A stretch of DNA of 64,000 bases from Blastocladiella emersonii ATCC 22665 (taxonomy: Eukaryota > Blastocladiomycota > Blastocladiomycetes > Blastocladiales > Blastocladiaceae): assembly GCA_025594325.1 (NCBI GenBank), contig JANHCV010000014.1, forward strand, positions 62,001-126,000, given 5' to 3'. The position numbers and the translations under genes are program-made. Below are positions 42,588 through 52,917 of the stretch, one piece after another. Every line of letters begins with the position of its first letter. The first letter of the stretch is position 1. Under the pieces are notes generated by a model that saw only the letters and a program-made list of their open reading frames with translations, did not search any database and was not told where the DNA came from.

Positions 42588-45500
42588 CTACGTCTCAAAG
42601 TGCGTCCACTCGGTCGCCCGCATCGCCTGCGCCTGACTGTGCACGACGGGGCGGCCCGAGTTGTGCACGGGCAGGCGCGTGGCGAAGAAGAAGGCGGCGA
42701 GGAGGACGACGTACGCGAGCGTGAGCATCGAGCCCTTGAAGTAGTTGGACTTGCCCTCGTGGTAGACGAACGAGAGCAGGAACACCGCGAACATGACGGC
42801 CGTCATGTCAAACTGCGGGAATATGAGCGTGAACACGTCGTTCGCCCTGCGTACCGCGCCGTCGAAGCTGCAGAACCCGACGAGCAGCGGGATCTGCACC
42901 AGCGCGACCTGCACCGCGTACGCCGACCCGATCTCGAGCGACAGCGCAATGTTCCCCTGCACCGCGAACGCGATCGCGTTCACGAACTCGGTCAGGCTCG
43001 GCACCAGCGCCAGCAGCGTCAACCCGAGAAACTTTTCCGGGATCGGGAAGTCGTCCAGCACCACCTCGACCGTCCCCACCAGCAGCTCCGCGATCAGCGC
43101 AAACGAGATGGTGCACGCCACGAGGACCAGCATCGAAGTCCGCCGGCTCCACTCGGGCGCGTCATGACCACCACTGGTGGACGCCGCGGGCGGCGCAGCG
43201 GCGGGCGGACGGCGCGTGCCGAGCGTCGACGCGGAGACCGTGCGGCCGACGACGATCGACGGCGGCCGCGCACTCACGCTTGCGACTGAGACGGCCGACG
43301 CGACGGGCGTCGCGTGCAGCTGCCCCGTCGGGTACTGCGTGGCCGCGGTTGCGGGCGAGCCGAGCGGCGGCGGTGCGTGGTGCAGCGGACGCGCGAGACG
43401 GTTCCCTGCGGCGGGCAGCATCGTGAAGGGCGACGGCGACGGCATGGCCGCGGGGCGGAGCGAGGCGGGCGTGCCGACCGCGGACGCGGGTGCCGTGGTC
43501 GTCGCGTGGACGCCGCCGGTAGTAGTGGTGGCGGCAGCGGGCGGGTGGTAGATGTGCTTCTTGTGGGTCTTGAGCGAGAAGACGAGGCCGATAACGTAAA
43601 CGAGCGGCAGGATGATGGCGCAAATGTACGACAGCGGGACGACGGCCGAGAGGTACACGGCGTCGCTGGCGAGCGGGCGACTCACGGTCGTGCAGTTGGA
43701 GCAGTATTGGTCGGTGCACTGCGCGCACGCGAGGTCAAACTACACGCGTGCCGCGGGGTTGTGAGCGGCGAGAACCGTGGGGAGCAACCCAAAAAAAACG
43801 TACGCTGCCAAAGATCTGGTAGAACAACGTCGGCGTAAACGTCCCGATGAGCGCCATGATGAGCATGGTATTGGTGACGCCGGCCGACTTGGCGTTGAAC
43901 GCCTGCTGCTTCCTGCGCAGCCCGCCGGCGATCATGGACACACCGGGCAGGAGCAGGAGAACGCCGAGGAACGTGCCAATGACGGCGCCCTCGACGAGCT
44001 CGGTCTTGCCCTCGCGCAGGGCGAGGCAGTACAGGATGACCTCGATGACGGACCCGAACGACGCGTTGAGGACCGCGCCGATCGCGGGCGACGACTGCGC
44101 CGACACGGACGCGACCGCCATCCCGATAAAGTACGACAGCGGGATCGTCGCGAGCAGACACATCCCAAATAACAGCCGCGGGTTCGCGATCGCCTGGCCC
44201 AGCAGGTACCCGTCGACGAGCACCCACACGACGAACGGGATCAGGTTCACAAACAGGATGTTCGTCCCGTCCACCGTGTACTTGAGATACCGCAGCCCGC
44301 CCGCGCGGCATACGCACAGGAGCAGCGTCGCGGGACTCCCCGCGGCGGCGGCGGGCGCCGTGCGCGGGCCGAGCAGCGGCGCGCGCGCGTCGTCGGTGTC
44401 GCTGACGGCCTCGTCGGCGCTGTCGACGACCGAGATCGCGATCCCGGCAGGCGTCCGCGCCGGCTCGGCCAGCGACGCGCCGAAATGCACGTGCTGCATG
44501 AGCGCAGCGAGATCCTCGCCAGGCCGCGCCCCCGCGACCGCAGGCACGGGTTCCGCGAGCTCGACGTGGTCGACGACGAGCGCGAGTGGGTCGCGCCACA
44601 GCTGCGCGGCGGCGATCCCGACGGCCTTGGCCATGGGCAGGTACACGACAGCGAGCCAGCTGGCGGCGGCGGCGGTGAAGAGGACGGGGCCCGCGACGAC
44701 GGCGAGGACGAGGCGGTGCAGCGCGAGGCCGGGCGAGCAACAGCAGCGGGTGCGTGGGGCGGGCGCGCGGTGCAGGACGTGCAGCTCGCGGCCAAACGGC
44801 CACGCCCAGTACAGCGCCATGCGCAGGAGCGCGCGGGCGTACGCGTGCGCGGTGCCGAGGGACGCGACGGCGACGGTGAGCGCGGCGAGGGTCAGGGCGA
44901 GCGCGAGCGGGACGCTGAATAGTGCGGCCCACACGAGGTTGCCCGGGGTGAGGACCGACCACCACCCGAGCGCGGGCGGCGGGAGCGGGTGCGCGCCGTC
45001 TCCGACGTCGTCATGATCCGACAAGAGGGACGGTTCGGGGGCGTGCATGGACGCGGGCCGGGTGCGCAGGCCGCCCCACGAGGTCGGGCTCATGGGCGGC
45101 GAGGCCATGGCTGAGGGTCCGAGGAAGGGCGAGTGGGTGGACCGCAGCTCCTGCTCGGTGGCCACGTCGATGCCGCGGCGCTTCTTGTACAGGGCGGGCT
45201 TCCACAGGCGCAGGCCGAACGGGTGCTCGGCGTTGATGAGCGCCTGCCGCTCGCGCACCGTCATGGGCTCGTGGTCGCTCCATTCTTCTTCCTCCTCTTC
45301 CTCGTCGTTGGTCGAGTAGTACCCGGTGCGGTGCGAGTGGACGGCGAGATCGGCGTGGTCGTCGTCGCCCGTCCCCTCGTCGTCGCTGACATTGCTCGAG
45401 AAATCGTCGAGCGTGGTCTCGTACTGCGACACGGCGGTTGGGCGGCGGCGCGCTCCACCGCGGGTGCTCCCACTTGGCGTGCGCGCCCCGCCGCGCCGTT

Positions 45501-46314
45501 GCCGGGATGCAGGCTGCCGCTGGCGCAGGTGGCTGGACGCGGACGCGGCGCTCGGCTCCCTCCGCGACCGCGCGGGCGCACCCGCTGCGGAAGACGACTC
45601 GCGCGGGCGGCGCGGCAGACGCACGGGGCCTGACGCGTCCGACTCGATGTCCGACTCGGCGGTCCCGCTCGCGCTGGCGCGGGATGACCGCGGTGGTGGC
45701 GGGTGGTGGTCGTACTGCGCGCTACGCCGGCGGCGGGCGTGGCCGGGTGGTGGGGACACGGAGCGCACGGGCGCGCGGGCGGCACGCGGGATCGGGTTGC
45801 CACTGGTGGGGGTGGCGGCGGTCGACGGGCGCAGGCGCGGCGGCGGCAGCTGCATCGAGTGCATGGAGGTGGTTGGCGTCGGGCCGAGCGGCGGGACGGC
45901 GGGGCCGAAGATGCGCGGGTGCCAGTTGGCGGGCAGGTGTTGCGGCGGCGGCGGGAGATGCTGATGGTGGAGGGGCTCGACGGTGATGGGCGCAGCGGCG
46001 GTTGAGGCGGCGGGCAACTCGAAGGCCGTGTCGGTGCTCGCCGAGCGGCCGCGGTCCAGCGGCGGCAGGCTCGGGTCAGTGTTGATCGTCGTCATCGGTG
46101 GTGGGAGCACGGCGGCCGCAGCAGCAGCGTGCATCGGCGGGAGCGGCGGGAGCGGGGGGAGCGGCGGGACGGGCGGGACGCCGTCGGTGTCGGCGATGGG
46201 AGCGAGGACCGTGTTCTGCGACCGCACGCTGTCGGGCGACCGCGCAGCGCCACCGCCGGTCGTCGCCGTCGTGTACGCCGTCAGGAACGAGGCGTCGGAC
46301 GTGGACGAGGACAT
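42588..46314 (-). CDS. VNX1: vacuolar monovalent cation/H+ (Ca2+/cation) exchanger, Vnx1-like
   Basis: Two exons (43804-46314 and 42588-43739) with a 64-nt intron (GTACGT...GTGTAG) give 1,220 residues. The first 450 are disordered and Pro/Ser/Arg-rich with an acidic run (DEEEEEEEWSDHEP). Then comes the exchanger core with two Na_Ca_ex repeats. The first has AVLNASFGSVIEVILYCLALREGKTELVEGAVIG, containing the conserved Gly-Ser-x-x-Glu. The second has FALIAELLVGTVEVVLDDFPIPEKFLGLTLLALVPSLTEFVNAI, with the matching Pro-Ser-x-x-Glu. A loop with four cysteines (CAQCTDQYCSNC) starts exon 2, as in fungal Vnx1, which swaps Na+ or K+ for H+ at the vacuole. An upstream in-frame ATG at 46527 would add a 71-residue leader; I prefer 46314. 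Confidence 0.85.
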
Positions 46315-46615
46315 GGTCGTGTGCTGTTGTTGGCGGTGCGTGATGGCAGCAGGAGGTCGATGCGTTGCAATGAGTGTGCGATGTGATACAGAGCAATGTT
46401 GTGGGCGAGAGTTGCTAGGCAGAGAGGGAGGGGGGAAGAGGGGAAGAAGCTTGTTGGAGGGGAGGTTGGAAGCGTCGGCGGCGCGTGCGCGTGTGGGACG
46501 CGCGTGTGGGACGCGCGGCCAAGCCACTCACGCTTCGCTGCTTCCCGGCGAGAACAAGCGTTCCGTTCCTCTTCCTCTCTTCCTCTCTCCCTCTCCCTCT
46601 CAACGCCTTGTCACC
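46315..46615. promoter_or_regulatory. bidirectional promoter between exchanger and TatD-like genes
   Basis: 301 bp between divergent starts. A pyrimidine-rich run (CCTCTTCCTCTCTTCCTCTC, about 46567-46590) precedes the plus-strand ATG, a common feature of fungal leaders. Confidence 0.5.
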
Positions 46616-47586
46616 ATGGAACCCGCCATCTCCGAACATGTATCGCCGCCCGCACCCGCGCGCCCCGACCTGCTGCCGCGCCTCGTCGACGTGCACTGCC
46701 ACCTGACCGACACCCCCGCCCTGCTGCCCTTGCTCGCCGCCGATCCCGCCCACGACGGCAGCGGTGTACGCACGGGCCGCGTTGCGCTCATGGGCACCTC
46801 GCCCAGAGACTGGGACGCCGTCCTCGCCGCGCGCACCGCGTACCCGGCCCACACCGTCGCCGGCTTTGGCGTGCACCCGTGGTTCGCGCCCGCCACGCTC
46901 GCCCTCACCGAAAACGACTGGCTCGCGCGCCTCGAGGCCCTGGTGCGCGACCACCCGTGGGCGTTCGTCGGCGAGATCGGCATGGACCGCGTCGCCACCG
47001 ACCCGCACTCGGGCGAGCTCTACGACTGGGACGCCCAGCTCGCCGTTTTTAGGGAGCAGTGGGACCTCGCTACGCGGTACCAGCGGCCCATCAGCATGCA
47101 CTGCGTCCAGGCCCAGGGATGGGTCCTCGATTTCTTGAGAGACCAGGCCAAGCTCTCGCCCAAGGCCAAGCGCGATCGCGACGCTGCGACTGTGTGGCCG
47201 CCTCGCATCAGTACGCTGCCTTGCTTCCGTGACGCTTCACGCGCTAAATGTGTCCGTGCGTAGTGCTACACTCGTTCACCGGCTCGCCCGACCTGCTCAA
47301 GCAGCTCGTCAACCTCAAGGGCATCGGCCCGCGCCTCTACTTCTCCTTTTCCGTCGTCGTCAACGCCCGCTCGCCCAAATTTGCCGCCCGCATCGCAGCG
47401 TGTCCCGACGACCGCATCCTCATCGAGAGCGACGTGCACCGCGCCGACTCGGTCGACGGCTACATGGACCAGGTCCTCACCGTCGTCGCCGACGCCAAGG
47501 GCTGGTCCCTCGACGACACCGCCGCGCGGACGACCGAGAACGCGGTCCGCTTCTTTGGCGACGCGTGTCTCACGGACGAGCCGTAA
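46616..47586 (+). CDS. TatD-family metal-dependent hydrolase (Scn1-like)
   Basis: Two exons (46616-47210, 47264-47586) joined across a 53-nt intron (GTACGC...GTAG) give 305 residues. The amidohydrolase-type TIM barrel metal ligands are visible: H-C-H at 27-29, Glu in FVGEIGMDR, His in ISMHCVQAQG, His in LHSFTGSP and Asp in IESDVHRAD. FGVHPWFAP is the second TatD signature. TatD enzymes are 3'-5' exonucleases; the fission-yeast member Scn1 binds the APC subunit Cut9. Which activity this copy has is not evident. The spliced codon (ATC A|TG CTA) yields IMLHSF, the usual strand at the site. The stop is 33 bp from the convergent hypothetical gene. Confidence 0.85.
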
Positions 47587-47619
47587 AAGAATAAACCGCT
47601 GGAGTGTAAATTACATTTA

Positions 47620-48480
47620 CTAGATCGCCATGATCGCCGGATCCACTTCGCGCACCGCGTCCGAGACCACAAACACGCACCGCGGCCGGTGAACCTTGTA
47701 GTTGCGCTGTGGCGGGCCCTGGTTGACAAACAGCCAGTACCGGTGCACCCGCTTGCTGATGCAGTCGCGCCGCTTGCCGCGCACCTCGAGCTGCGCAAAC
47801 GCCTTGTCGTTCCACGGCGTGTGCGCGTGCTGGTACTGCGGCGAGACGGCGCGAGGTGCGTCGCGTGGCGTGCCTTTGGGCGGGGACTCGAGCCGCGGCG
47901 CGCCGTGCTGGCTGCCGCCGAACCGCACCACCTCGTACCGCTTGGCCTGTCGCTTAGCCTGGCGCTTGGTCTTGTTCCGCTGCTGCTTCCGGAACGCGCG
48001 GCGGTGGGCCTTTCGTTCCGCGTTGGTGAACGAAGACCAGTCCCACTTCTTTTTGATCAACGGGCTCCAGCGGTAGCCGAACAACTCGGCCGCCGGGTCG
48101 CGCGCCCGCGCGTTGTTGGGCTCTGGAACGGGTTTAGGCTTTTTCTGCTTCTTCTTCTTCTTCTTCTTCTTCTGCCTCGGCGGCGGTGGCTCGCGACGCT
48201 CGTGACGAGCAGGAGAGTCAGCGGATGGAGCGGGACCGTCCTCAGTCGGCGGTGGTGAGGTGCGACGCTCACGACGCGTGCGACGTTCGCGACGAGCGGG
48301 AGGGTCGGGAGGCGGAGCGGGGCTGATCTCGGTCGGCACCGGCGCGGCCGCGGCAGCAGGTTCAGGAAGCAGAGCGGGGCAGGACTCGGTTGGCGACGGC
48401 GACGGCGCGACGACAGGCGCAGGATCAGTGGAGGGGCTATAAGTCCAGTTGTCTCTGTAACGTGGTCTCCGTCTGCCCAT
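47620..48480 (-). CDS. basic hypothetical protein with poly-lysine tract
   Basis: A 286-residue frame from the ATG at 48480. The N-terminal half alternates Pro/Ala/Ser runs with RRERR blocks. Then comes an eight-lysine tract encoded by a CTT repeat on the plus strand, followed by a conserved-looking C-terminal half: LFGYRWSPLIKKKWDWSSFTNAERKAHRRAFRKQQRNKTKRQ, later RDCISKRVHRYWLFVNQGP. No family is recognised. Its strong positive charge suggests nucleic-acid binding or a nucleolar location, which is inference. A diverged fragment of its C-terminal half lies at 49184-49441, showing the sequence is conserved under duplication and supporting that it is, or was, a gene. Confidence 0.5.
   Translation of the reverse strand: MGRRRPRYRDNWTYSPSTDPAPVVAPSPSPTESCPALLPEPAAAAAPVPTEISPAPPPDPPARRERRTRRERRTSPPPTEDGPAPSADSPARHERREPPPPRQKKKKKKKKQKKPKPVPEPNNARARDPAAELFGYRWSPLIKKKWDWSSFTNAERKAHRRAFRKQQRNKTKRQAKRQAKRYEVVRFGGSQHGAPRLESPPKGTPRDAPRAVSPQYQHAHTPWNDKAFAQLEVRGKRRDCISKRVHRYWLFVNQGPPQRNYKVHRPRCVFVVSDAVREVDPAIMAI
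48148..48173 (+). repeat. CTT microsatellite encoding poly-lysine
   Basis: About nine CTT units, read on the minus strand as AAG codons. Length variation here would change only the lysine run. Confidence 0.85.
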
Positions 48481-49183
48481 GATCGCGAGTTTACGTTCGA
48501 GGAGCGAGCGAGTCGTTCGGCAGATCGAGTTGGCGACGAGCTGCGATGATGGACAGGCGCTGGACCTGTCAAGGACAGCATCCCGCAGCTCTGCTGTGCG
48601 CGCGCGTCCGAAACCACGCGCCGCTCCAAGATCAGTGACCTGACGCGTCCGAGACGCGACGCACGAGGACGTATGTGTGCGCAACGATGCTCTCCGCCGT
48701 AAGCAACAAGGTTACTTCGAGCTGCTCCGGGGACGCGCGCTTGACACCTTTAGAGCGCGCATTGAGATTTCGACGCTCTGCGCTGTGACTACGGGCGGCA
48801 AGCGGCAAAATCGGGGATTATCTTGTTCCCGAGCGCACTCAAAGCTGATGAAAAGGCGAGGGGCAAGCCTTAACATTGAGAGCGTAGCGCGGGGTACGGG
48901 TCGGCAGGTGGCGTCACGGACGCGGCGAGCCTGCTCCACGCCGAATGCCAAGTCGCGCTGACCCACTGCGTCAGGCCTGATCCTGCGCGATCGAGATGCA
49001 TAACATAGCAGAAGCGTATTGCATTGAGTTGCATTTGGAGATTCATTGAGTGCGATGGAGAAGTGACAGGAGGCGCGGAGATCAGGTCGACATGAGCGTC
49101 GCGTCTCGCTTCCCCGCGCGTGGTCCTCTGGCCGAACGTGGCCTGACACTTTGGGCAATCCCCTCGCCTTGACGACGCAGATC
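48481..49183. other. intergenic, 0.7 kb, contains one copy of a diverged direct repeat
   Basis: No intact gene. The part from about 48890 to 49095 recurs, diverged, at about 49595-49805. Confidence 0.4.
48890..49095 (+). repeat. diverged direct repeat, copy 1
   Basis: Shares blocks with 49595-49805 in the same order: a GGCGTC..CGGACGC block, TGACCCACTG, CATAGCAGA..GCGT.TTGCAT.GAGTT.CAT and TTCATTGA. Similarity was judged by eye, so the borders are approximate. Confidence 0.5.
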
Positions 49184-49441
49184 TCAAAGAGGAGCTGTGA
49201 ATGATACATGTTTACATTGCGCCGCGTCCTTGCGCGCAAACCCGCGCCGAGAACGGTGCACCGGACCCTTGCTGACGAAGAGCCATTGCCGATCCGCGCG
49301 CTTGCTGTAGCTGTCGCGCCTTTTGCTGCAGCGGGGCGAGAAGTCGACGACGTCCGGGTGCACGGCCGAGTACTCGGGGTAGCTTTGCGGGACGGCTTCT
49401 CGCCGCTCCAACCGCGTGGGTGCCTGCTGGTACTCAAGTCG
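49184..49441 (-). pseudogene. fragment related to the basic hypothetical protein at 47620-48480
   Basis: On the minus strand about 75 codons read TRLERREAVPQSYPEYSA, then KRRDSYSKRADRQWLFVSKGP, against PRLESPPKGTPRDAP and KRRDCISKRVHRYWLFVNQGP in the neighbour. The spacing between the blocks is preserved. No N-terminal half or plausible start is present, so this is a truncated duplicate. Confidence 0.5.
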
Positions 49442-49594
49442 TAGCCGCTACGAGCCCCCGTTGATGCGTTCACAGTCTGGCTCAGGCTGCGATGTGAGCG
49501 GTATTCATGCCGCCGTGGGGATCTGCGCAAGCAATGGAGGTGAAGGTCCAAGTCGTTGATCGCCTTAGCCGAGGATGAGAGCGTCTCTAAAGGG

Positions 49595-49805
49595 AGCGTA
49601 CGGGCAGGCGGACGGCGTCGCGGACGCAGAGATCGCGCTCCTCGCCACCGGCCGGGTCGACTTGACCCACTGCAGCCGACTCTCTTCCGTACAACGAGGA
49701 CACATAGCATAGCAGATGGCGTTTGCATAGAGTTACATGTGCTAGTTCATTGACACCAGCGAGGGCTGACAGTAAGCGCGCCGACGAGGCCGATATGAGC
49801 GGCGC
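49595..49805 (+). repeat. diverged direct repeat, copy 2
   Basis: Partner of 48890-49095. The two copies flank the truncated paralogue at 49184-49441 on either side. Confidence 0.5.
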
Positions 49806-49856
49806 GAGTCGCCACACTCGGTCCTCTCTCCCCCACAACAACATCAAACGGATCTC

Positions 49857-50747
49857 ATGCACATTACAAACCCAATCGTCGCCCGTCTTGCCGAAGCCGC
49901 GCTGCCCGTCGTCCCCGTGGTGCGCGTGGTGGCCGACCGGTCGGACGCGGGCGTCGCGGCGGTTCTGGAGCACCTCGGCCCTAACGACCCGGGCCAGGCC
50001 GTCGTTGTGGCGGCGGGCTTCGTGTACACGACGCTGTACGGCAAGCGCAAGCGGCAGCCTTGTTCCACGGCACCGACGACGACTTCGGTGGCGGCGGGGG
50101 CGGGTGGCGCGGCGCCGACCGCGACGGTGCTGCCCGACGCGAGCAGCGGCGTGTACCCGCCCGAACCCGTCCCGGCCGCGCCGTACGCGCAGCCCGCCGC
50201 GCACGTCGAGGAGAGCGAGGACGAGGACGCGCGGCTCCCGGTACACCTGTCGATGGCGACGCCGACGCCCAAGTCGCACATCACGCTGCACGTGCGCCCG
50301 TTCGACGGCGTCGCGCACACGCTGAACCCGAGCGCGGCCACGGCCGAGGTGCACCTGAGCAGCACGTACCTGTCGCGCCAGCCGCCGGCGCGGCTCGCGG
50401 CCGAGATCTGGGGCGTGCTGGTGCACGAGCTCGTGCACGCGTACCAGGGCAGCGCGCACGACACGGCGCCCGGCGGGCTGATCGAGGGCGTCGCCGACTA
50501 CGTGCGCCTGCGTGCCGGGCTCGCGCCGCCGCACTGGCGCCGGAAGACGGGTGGGCGGTGGGACGGCGGGTATGACGTTACAGCGTACTTTCTCGACTGG
50601 ATCGAGCGCGCCGTGTTCCCCGGGTTCACGCGCGTGCTCAACGGGATCCTCGTCGCGATGCCGCGGTGGGACGAGCAGGTTGTCGCGGAAGTGACGGGGC
50701 ACCCGGTCGGCGCGCTGTGGGACCTGTACCAGGACGACCTTGCGTAG
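49857..50747 (+). CDS. basic secretory protein (BSP)-type putative zinc metalloprotease
   Basis: A 296-residue single-exon gene. The key motif HELVHAYQ gives H190-E-x-x-H194, and GGLIEGVADYVRLRAG supplies the downstream Glu-Gly-x-A-D-Y-V-R element (Glu210) of the PF04450 family, known as plant basic secretory proteins and bacterial and fungal peptidases. The family end, W-D-G-G-Y-D-V-T-A-Y-F-L-D-W, is also clear. Activity would be peptide hydrolysis with a bound zinc. An insert of about 60 residues (66-126, Ala/Pro then acidic) splits the N-terminal domain. No signal peptide is seen although the family name implies secretion. Codon use is like the core genes, giving no sign of recent transfer. 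Confidence 0.8.
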   Translation: MHITNPIVARLAEAALPVVPVVRVVADRSDAGVAAVLEHLGPNDPGQAVVVAAGFVYTTLYGKRKRQPCSTAPTTTSVAAGAGGAAPTATVLPDASSGVYPPEPVPAAPYAQPAAHVEESEDEDARLPVHLSMATPTPKSHITLHVRPFDGVAHTLNPSAATAEVHLSSTYLSRQPPARLAAEIWGVLVHELVHAYQGSAHDTAPGGLIEGVADYVRLRAGLAPPHWRRKTGGRWDGGYDVTAYFLDWIERAVFPGFTRVLNGILVAMPRWDEQVVAEVTGHPVGALWDLYQDDLA

Positions 50748-51298
50748 TCGGCTGCTCGTCCTGCGAGGCGCAGTCGCGCGTCGTGACGCGACGCGTCGCG
50801 GTTCGCGGGCTGGCTGGTCGGGCTGGGGACGCTGCGCCACGACGGCGTCTGGGGCGCGTTTCAGGCCGCATGCACGTCGCCGGCCCCATGCCGTGGCCAA
50901 ATTTGATATAGATTACGCTTTCACTCCACCTCTCGCACGCGAGTAATACAGCGAGTCGGTATATGAGCGAGTCGGTGACCGCGTCGCGCGAGCGTAGTGG
51001 CGCAATAAAGGACGCCGGTGTGGCGGATGGTTGCACGCCGCGGCGTCGGCGGCAGCGACCAGAGAATCGATTGGCCAACCGCTGGACGGCTGGAGGTGGG
51101 CCCACCTTGGCCCGGCCCGAAGCGCGGAAGCAGCGTTGCTCAGCGGCAGCAGGCCCCACCGCCACATGCAGGCACAAACCCTCGTCCCTCGCTCCTCCCC
51201 CGAACTCAAGCTCTCGCTCTACAGCGTAAAACAAACGCATATCTTAACCCACTCAACCGCTCTGCGCCAACGACCGTGATCTAGCGACGAAAGCAACC
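50748..51298. other. intergenic, 551 bp
   Basis: No coding frame supported. Holds the 3' end of the protease gene and the promoter of the membrane-protein gene. GATATAGATTACGC near 50910 is AT-rich amid GC-rich flanks. Confidence 0.4.
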
Positions 51299-52273
51299 AT
51301 GACCGCGACCATCGACCCCGCCCCGGCCTCGATGGCCAAGCCCGAGGCCACGACCACCGCCGCCGCTCCCGACGCGGCACCCAAGGCCAAGGGGATGCAG
51401 AAGATGGTGGCGGGCATCGCGTACCCGCGCGACGCCAGCGCATCGTACGTGGTGTCGGTGGCCACGCTGCTGTGGGTGCGGGCGGCGATCCTGGCCTTCT
51501 GCGTCTTCATCACGGTGGCCGGCTTTGTCCGCTGGATGCGGGACGGCGAGGGAACGCTGGCAGACCTACGCTGGGCCTTCATGTTCACCCATATCAACTA
51601 CTTCTTTATTATGGGTTACCTTGTGGTGCGTAGCCTAGGGTTGGGTCGCGGCAACGCGGGCCTCAGTAACCGACCACGCGCCTCACTGACCGACCACACG
51701 CCGTGCATCGTCTAGCTCTCGATTCTCATCACGCGGCGCGCACTGCCGAGCGGGCTCACGGACGAGGCGGTGATGTCGCGGTTCACGGCGGTGGTGCACT
51801 CGACGCTGTACTCGTGGATGTGCTGCTTCCAGCACATTGTGACGATCGTGTACTGGCTGTTCCTCAGCAAGGGCTTCTTCGAGAGCACGAGCACGCTGGG
51901 CCGCACCGTGTCCGTGTCGCAGCACGGCATCAGCCTGCTGACCGTGTATGTCGAGATTGTGCTGGGCGCGATGCACATTAACGTGTGGGCCATTGTGCCC
52001 GCGCTGGTCCTCATCGTGGTGTACACGGGGTGGGCGTTCCTGTACTACTTCATGTGCTCGGGCGCGGGCGACGCGTGCACGGCGAGCCCGTGGGTGTACG
52101 GGTTCCTCGACGTCAGCAAGCCCGCGGCCGCGTACATGTACCCGGGGGTCCTGCTCGCCACCTTCTTCTTCTTCGCCTTCGCCGTCGGGCTGCACCGCGT
52201 GCGCGACCGCGCCTACGCTGGCCGCGCGCTGCGGGTGCCTGGCGCCGAGGGCAAGGCGGCGAGCGCGGCGTAG
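51299..52273 (+). CDS. multi-pass membrane protein, rolling-stone/FAR-17a(AIG1)-like
   Basis: Two exons (51299-51625, 51716-52273) with a 90-nt intron (GTGCGT...TCTAG) give 294 residues. About six membrane spans are visible, starting near residue 50 (SYVVSVATLLWVRAAILAFCVFI) and ending with YMYPGVLLATFFFFAFAVGL. A cytosolic Ala/Pro/Lys-rich leader of about 45 residues precedes them. Motifs H-S-T-L-Y-S-W, VYWLFLS, H-I-N-V-W-A and the VYGFLDVSKP-like loop resemble the rolling-stone and androgen-induced (FAR-17a/AIG1) group, some of which hydrolyse fatty-acid esters of hydroxy fatty acids. The resemblance is from memory and moderate. An uncharacterised fungal membrane family is the alternative. 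Confidence 0.6.
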
Positions 52274-52917
52274 GTCGTCCAGATTGTCGAATATAGATCC
52301 ACTCAGTGTCCCCAACACGATTCGATAGCGAGAGCGTGGACTTGCTCACGTCCTTGCACCTCTCCCTCACACAGCAACCCTCCCGTGACGCTCAGGAACG
52401 CATCCAGGGCGGCGCCAAGGCTCGCGACAAGGCAGGGCGCGCTCAGGCAGTCGGTCGAGTCGGCGAGGGCCTTGGCGTGCTGGCGGGTCCGACATGCGCT
52501 CTGCCAAGCGCCGAGGGCAGGCTTACATCACAACAACAAGGACATGTCAGGGTGTTGCATGGCAGCGCGAGGGTTCCATCGTGGCTGTGCGCAGGGAGGG
52601 GGACGCCGAGGAGCGTGGTAGCGATCGGAAGCGGTCTTGGCGCGACCCCGGGAATTTGGGTTTGGTCGCTGTGCGGTGACGACGCGCGTCGGAGTTCGCG
52701 GTTCGCGGAACGGGCGGCCGCTTCTCCTCTCCCCCTCCCCCCTTCCTTCTCCGCACCCGCACAAAAAGTCTCCCGTCTCCCATAGATCCCGCGTCCGTCG
52801 CTGCGGCTCTCCTCGCGCAACCTTCTGGTCGGAGCCGACCGCATTCATGTAACCGAACCGACCCAACGACTTTGCGCAACGCACCCACCACCACCACCAC
52901 CACCACCACGACCCGCC
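52274..52917. other. intergenic, 644 bp, ending in a CCA-repeat leader
   Basis: No coding frame supported. It ends in a pyrimidine-rich run and a CCA repeat just before the sterol glucosyltransferase start. Confidence 0.4.
52886..52909 (+). repeat. CCA/CAC trinucleotide repeat in a 5' leader
   Basis: Eight uninterrupted CCA units end 8 bp before the ATG at 52918. Confidence 0.85.

Noticed and set aside
45273..45310. Glutamate-coding CTT/CTC repeat in the exchanger gene as a separate repeat feature
   Set aside because: It is a short, imperfect run inside a disordered coding segment and has no independent significance.
48712..49728. A 338-codon minus-strand open frame overlapping the paralogue fragment
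   Set aside because: Its product has no recognisable domain, and the frame that shows homology to the neighbouring gene is a different one.
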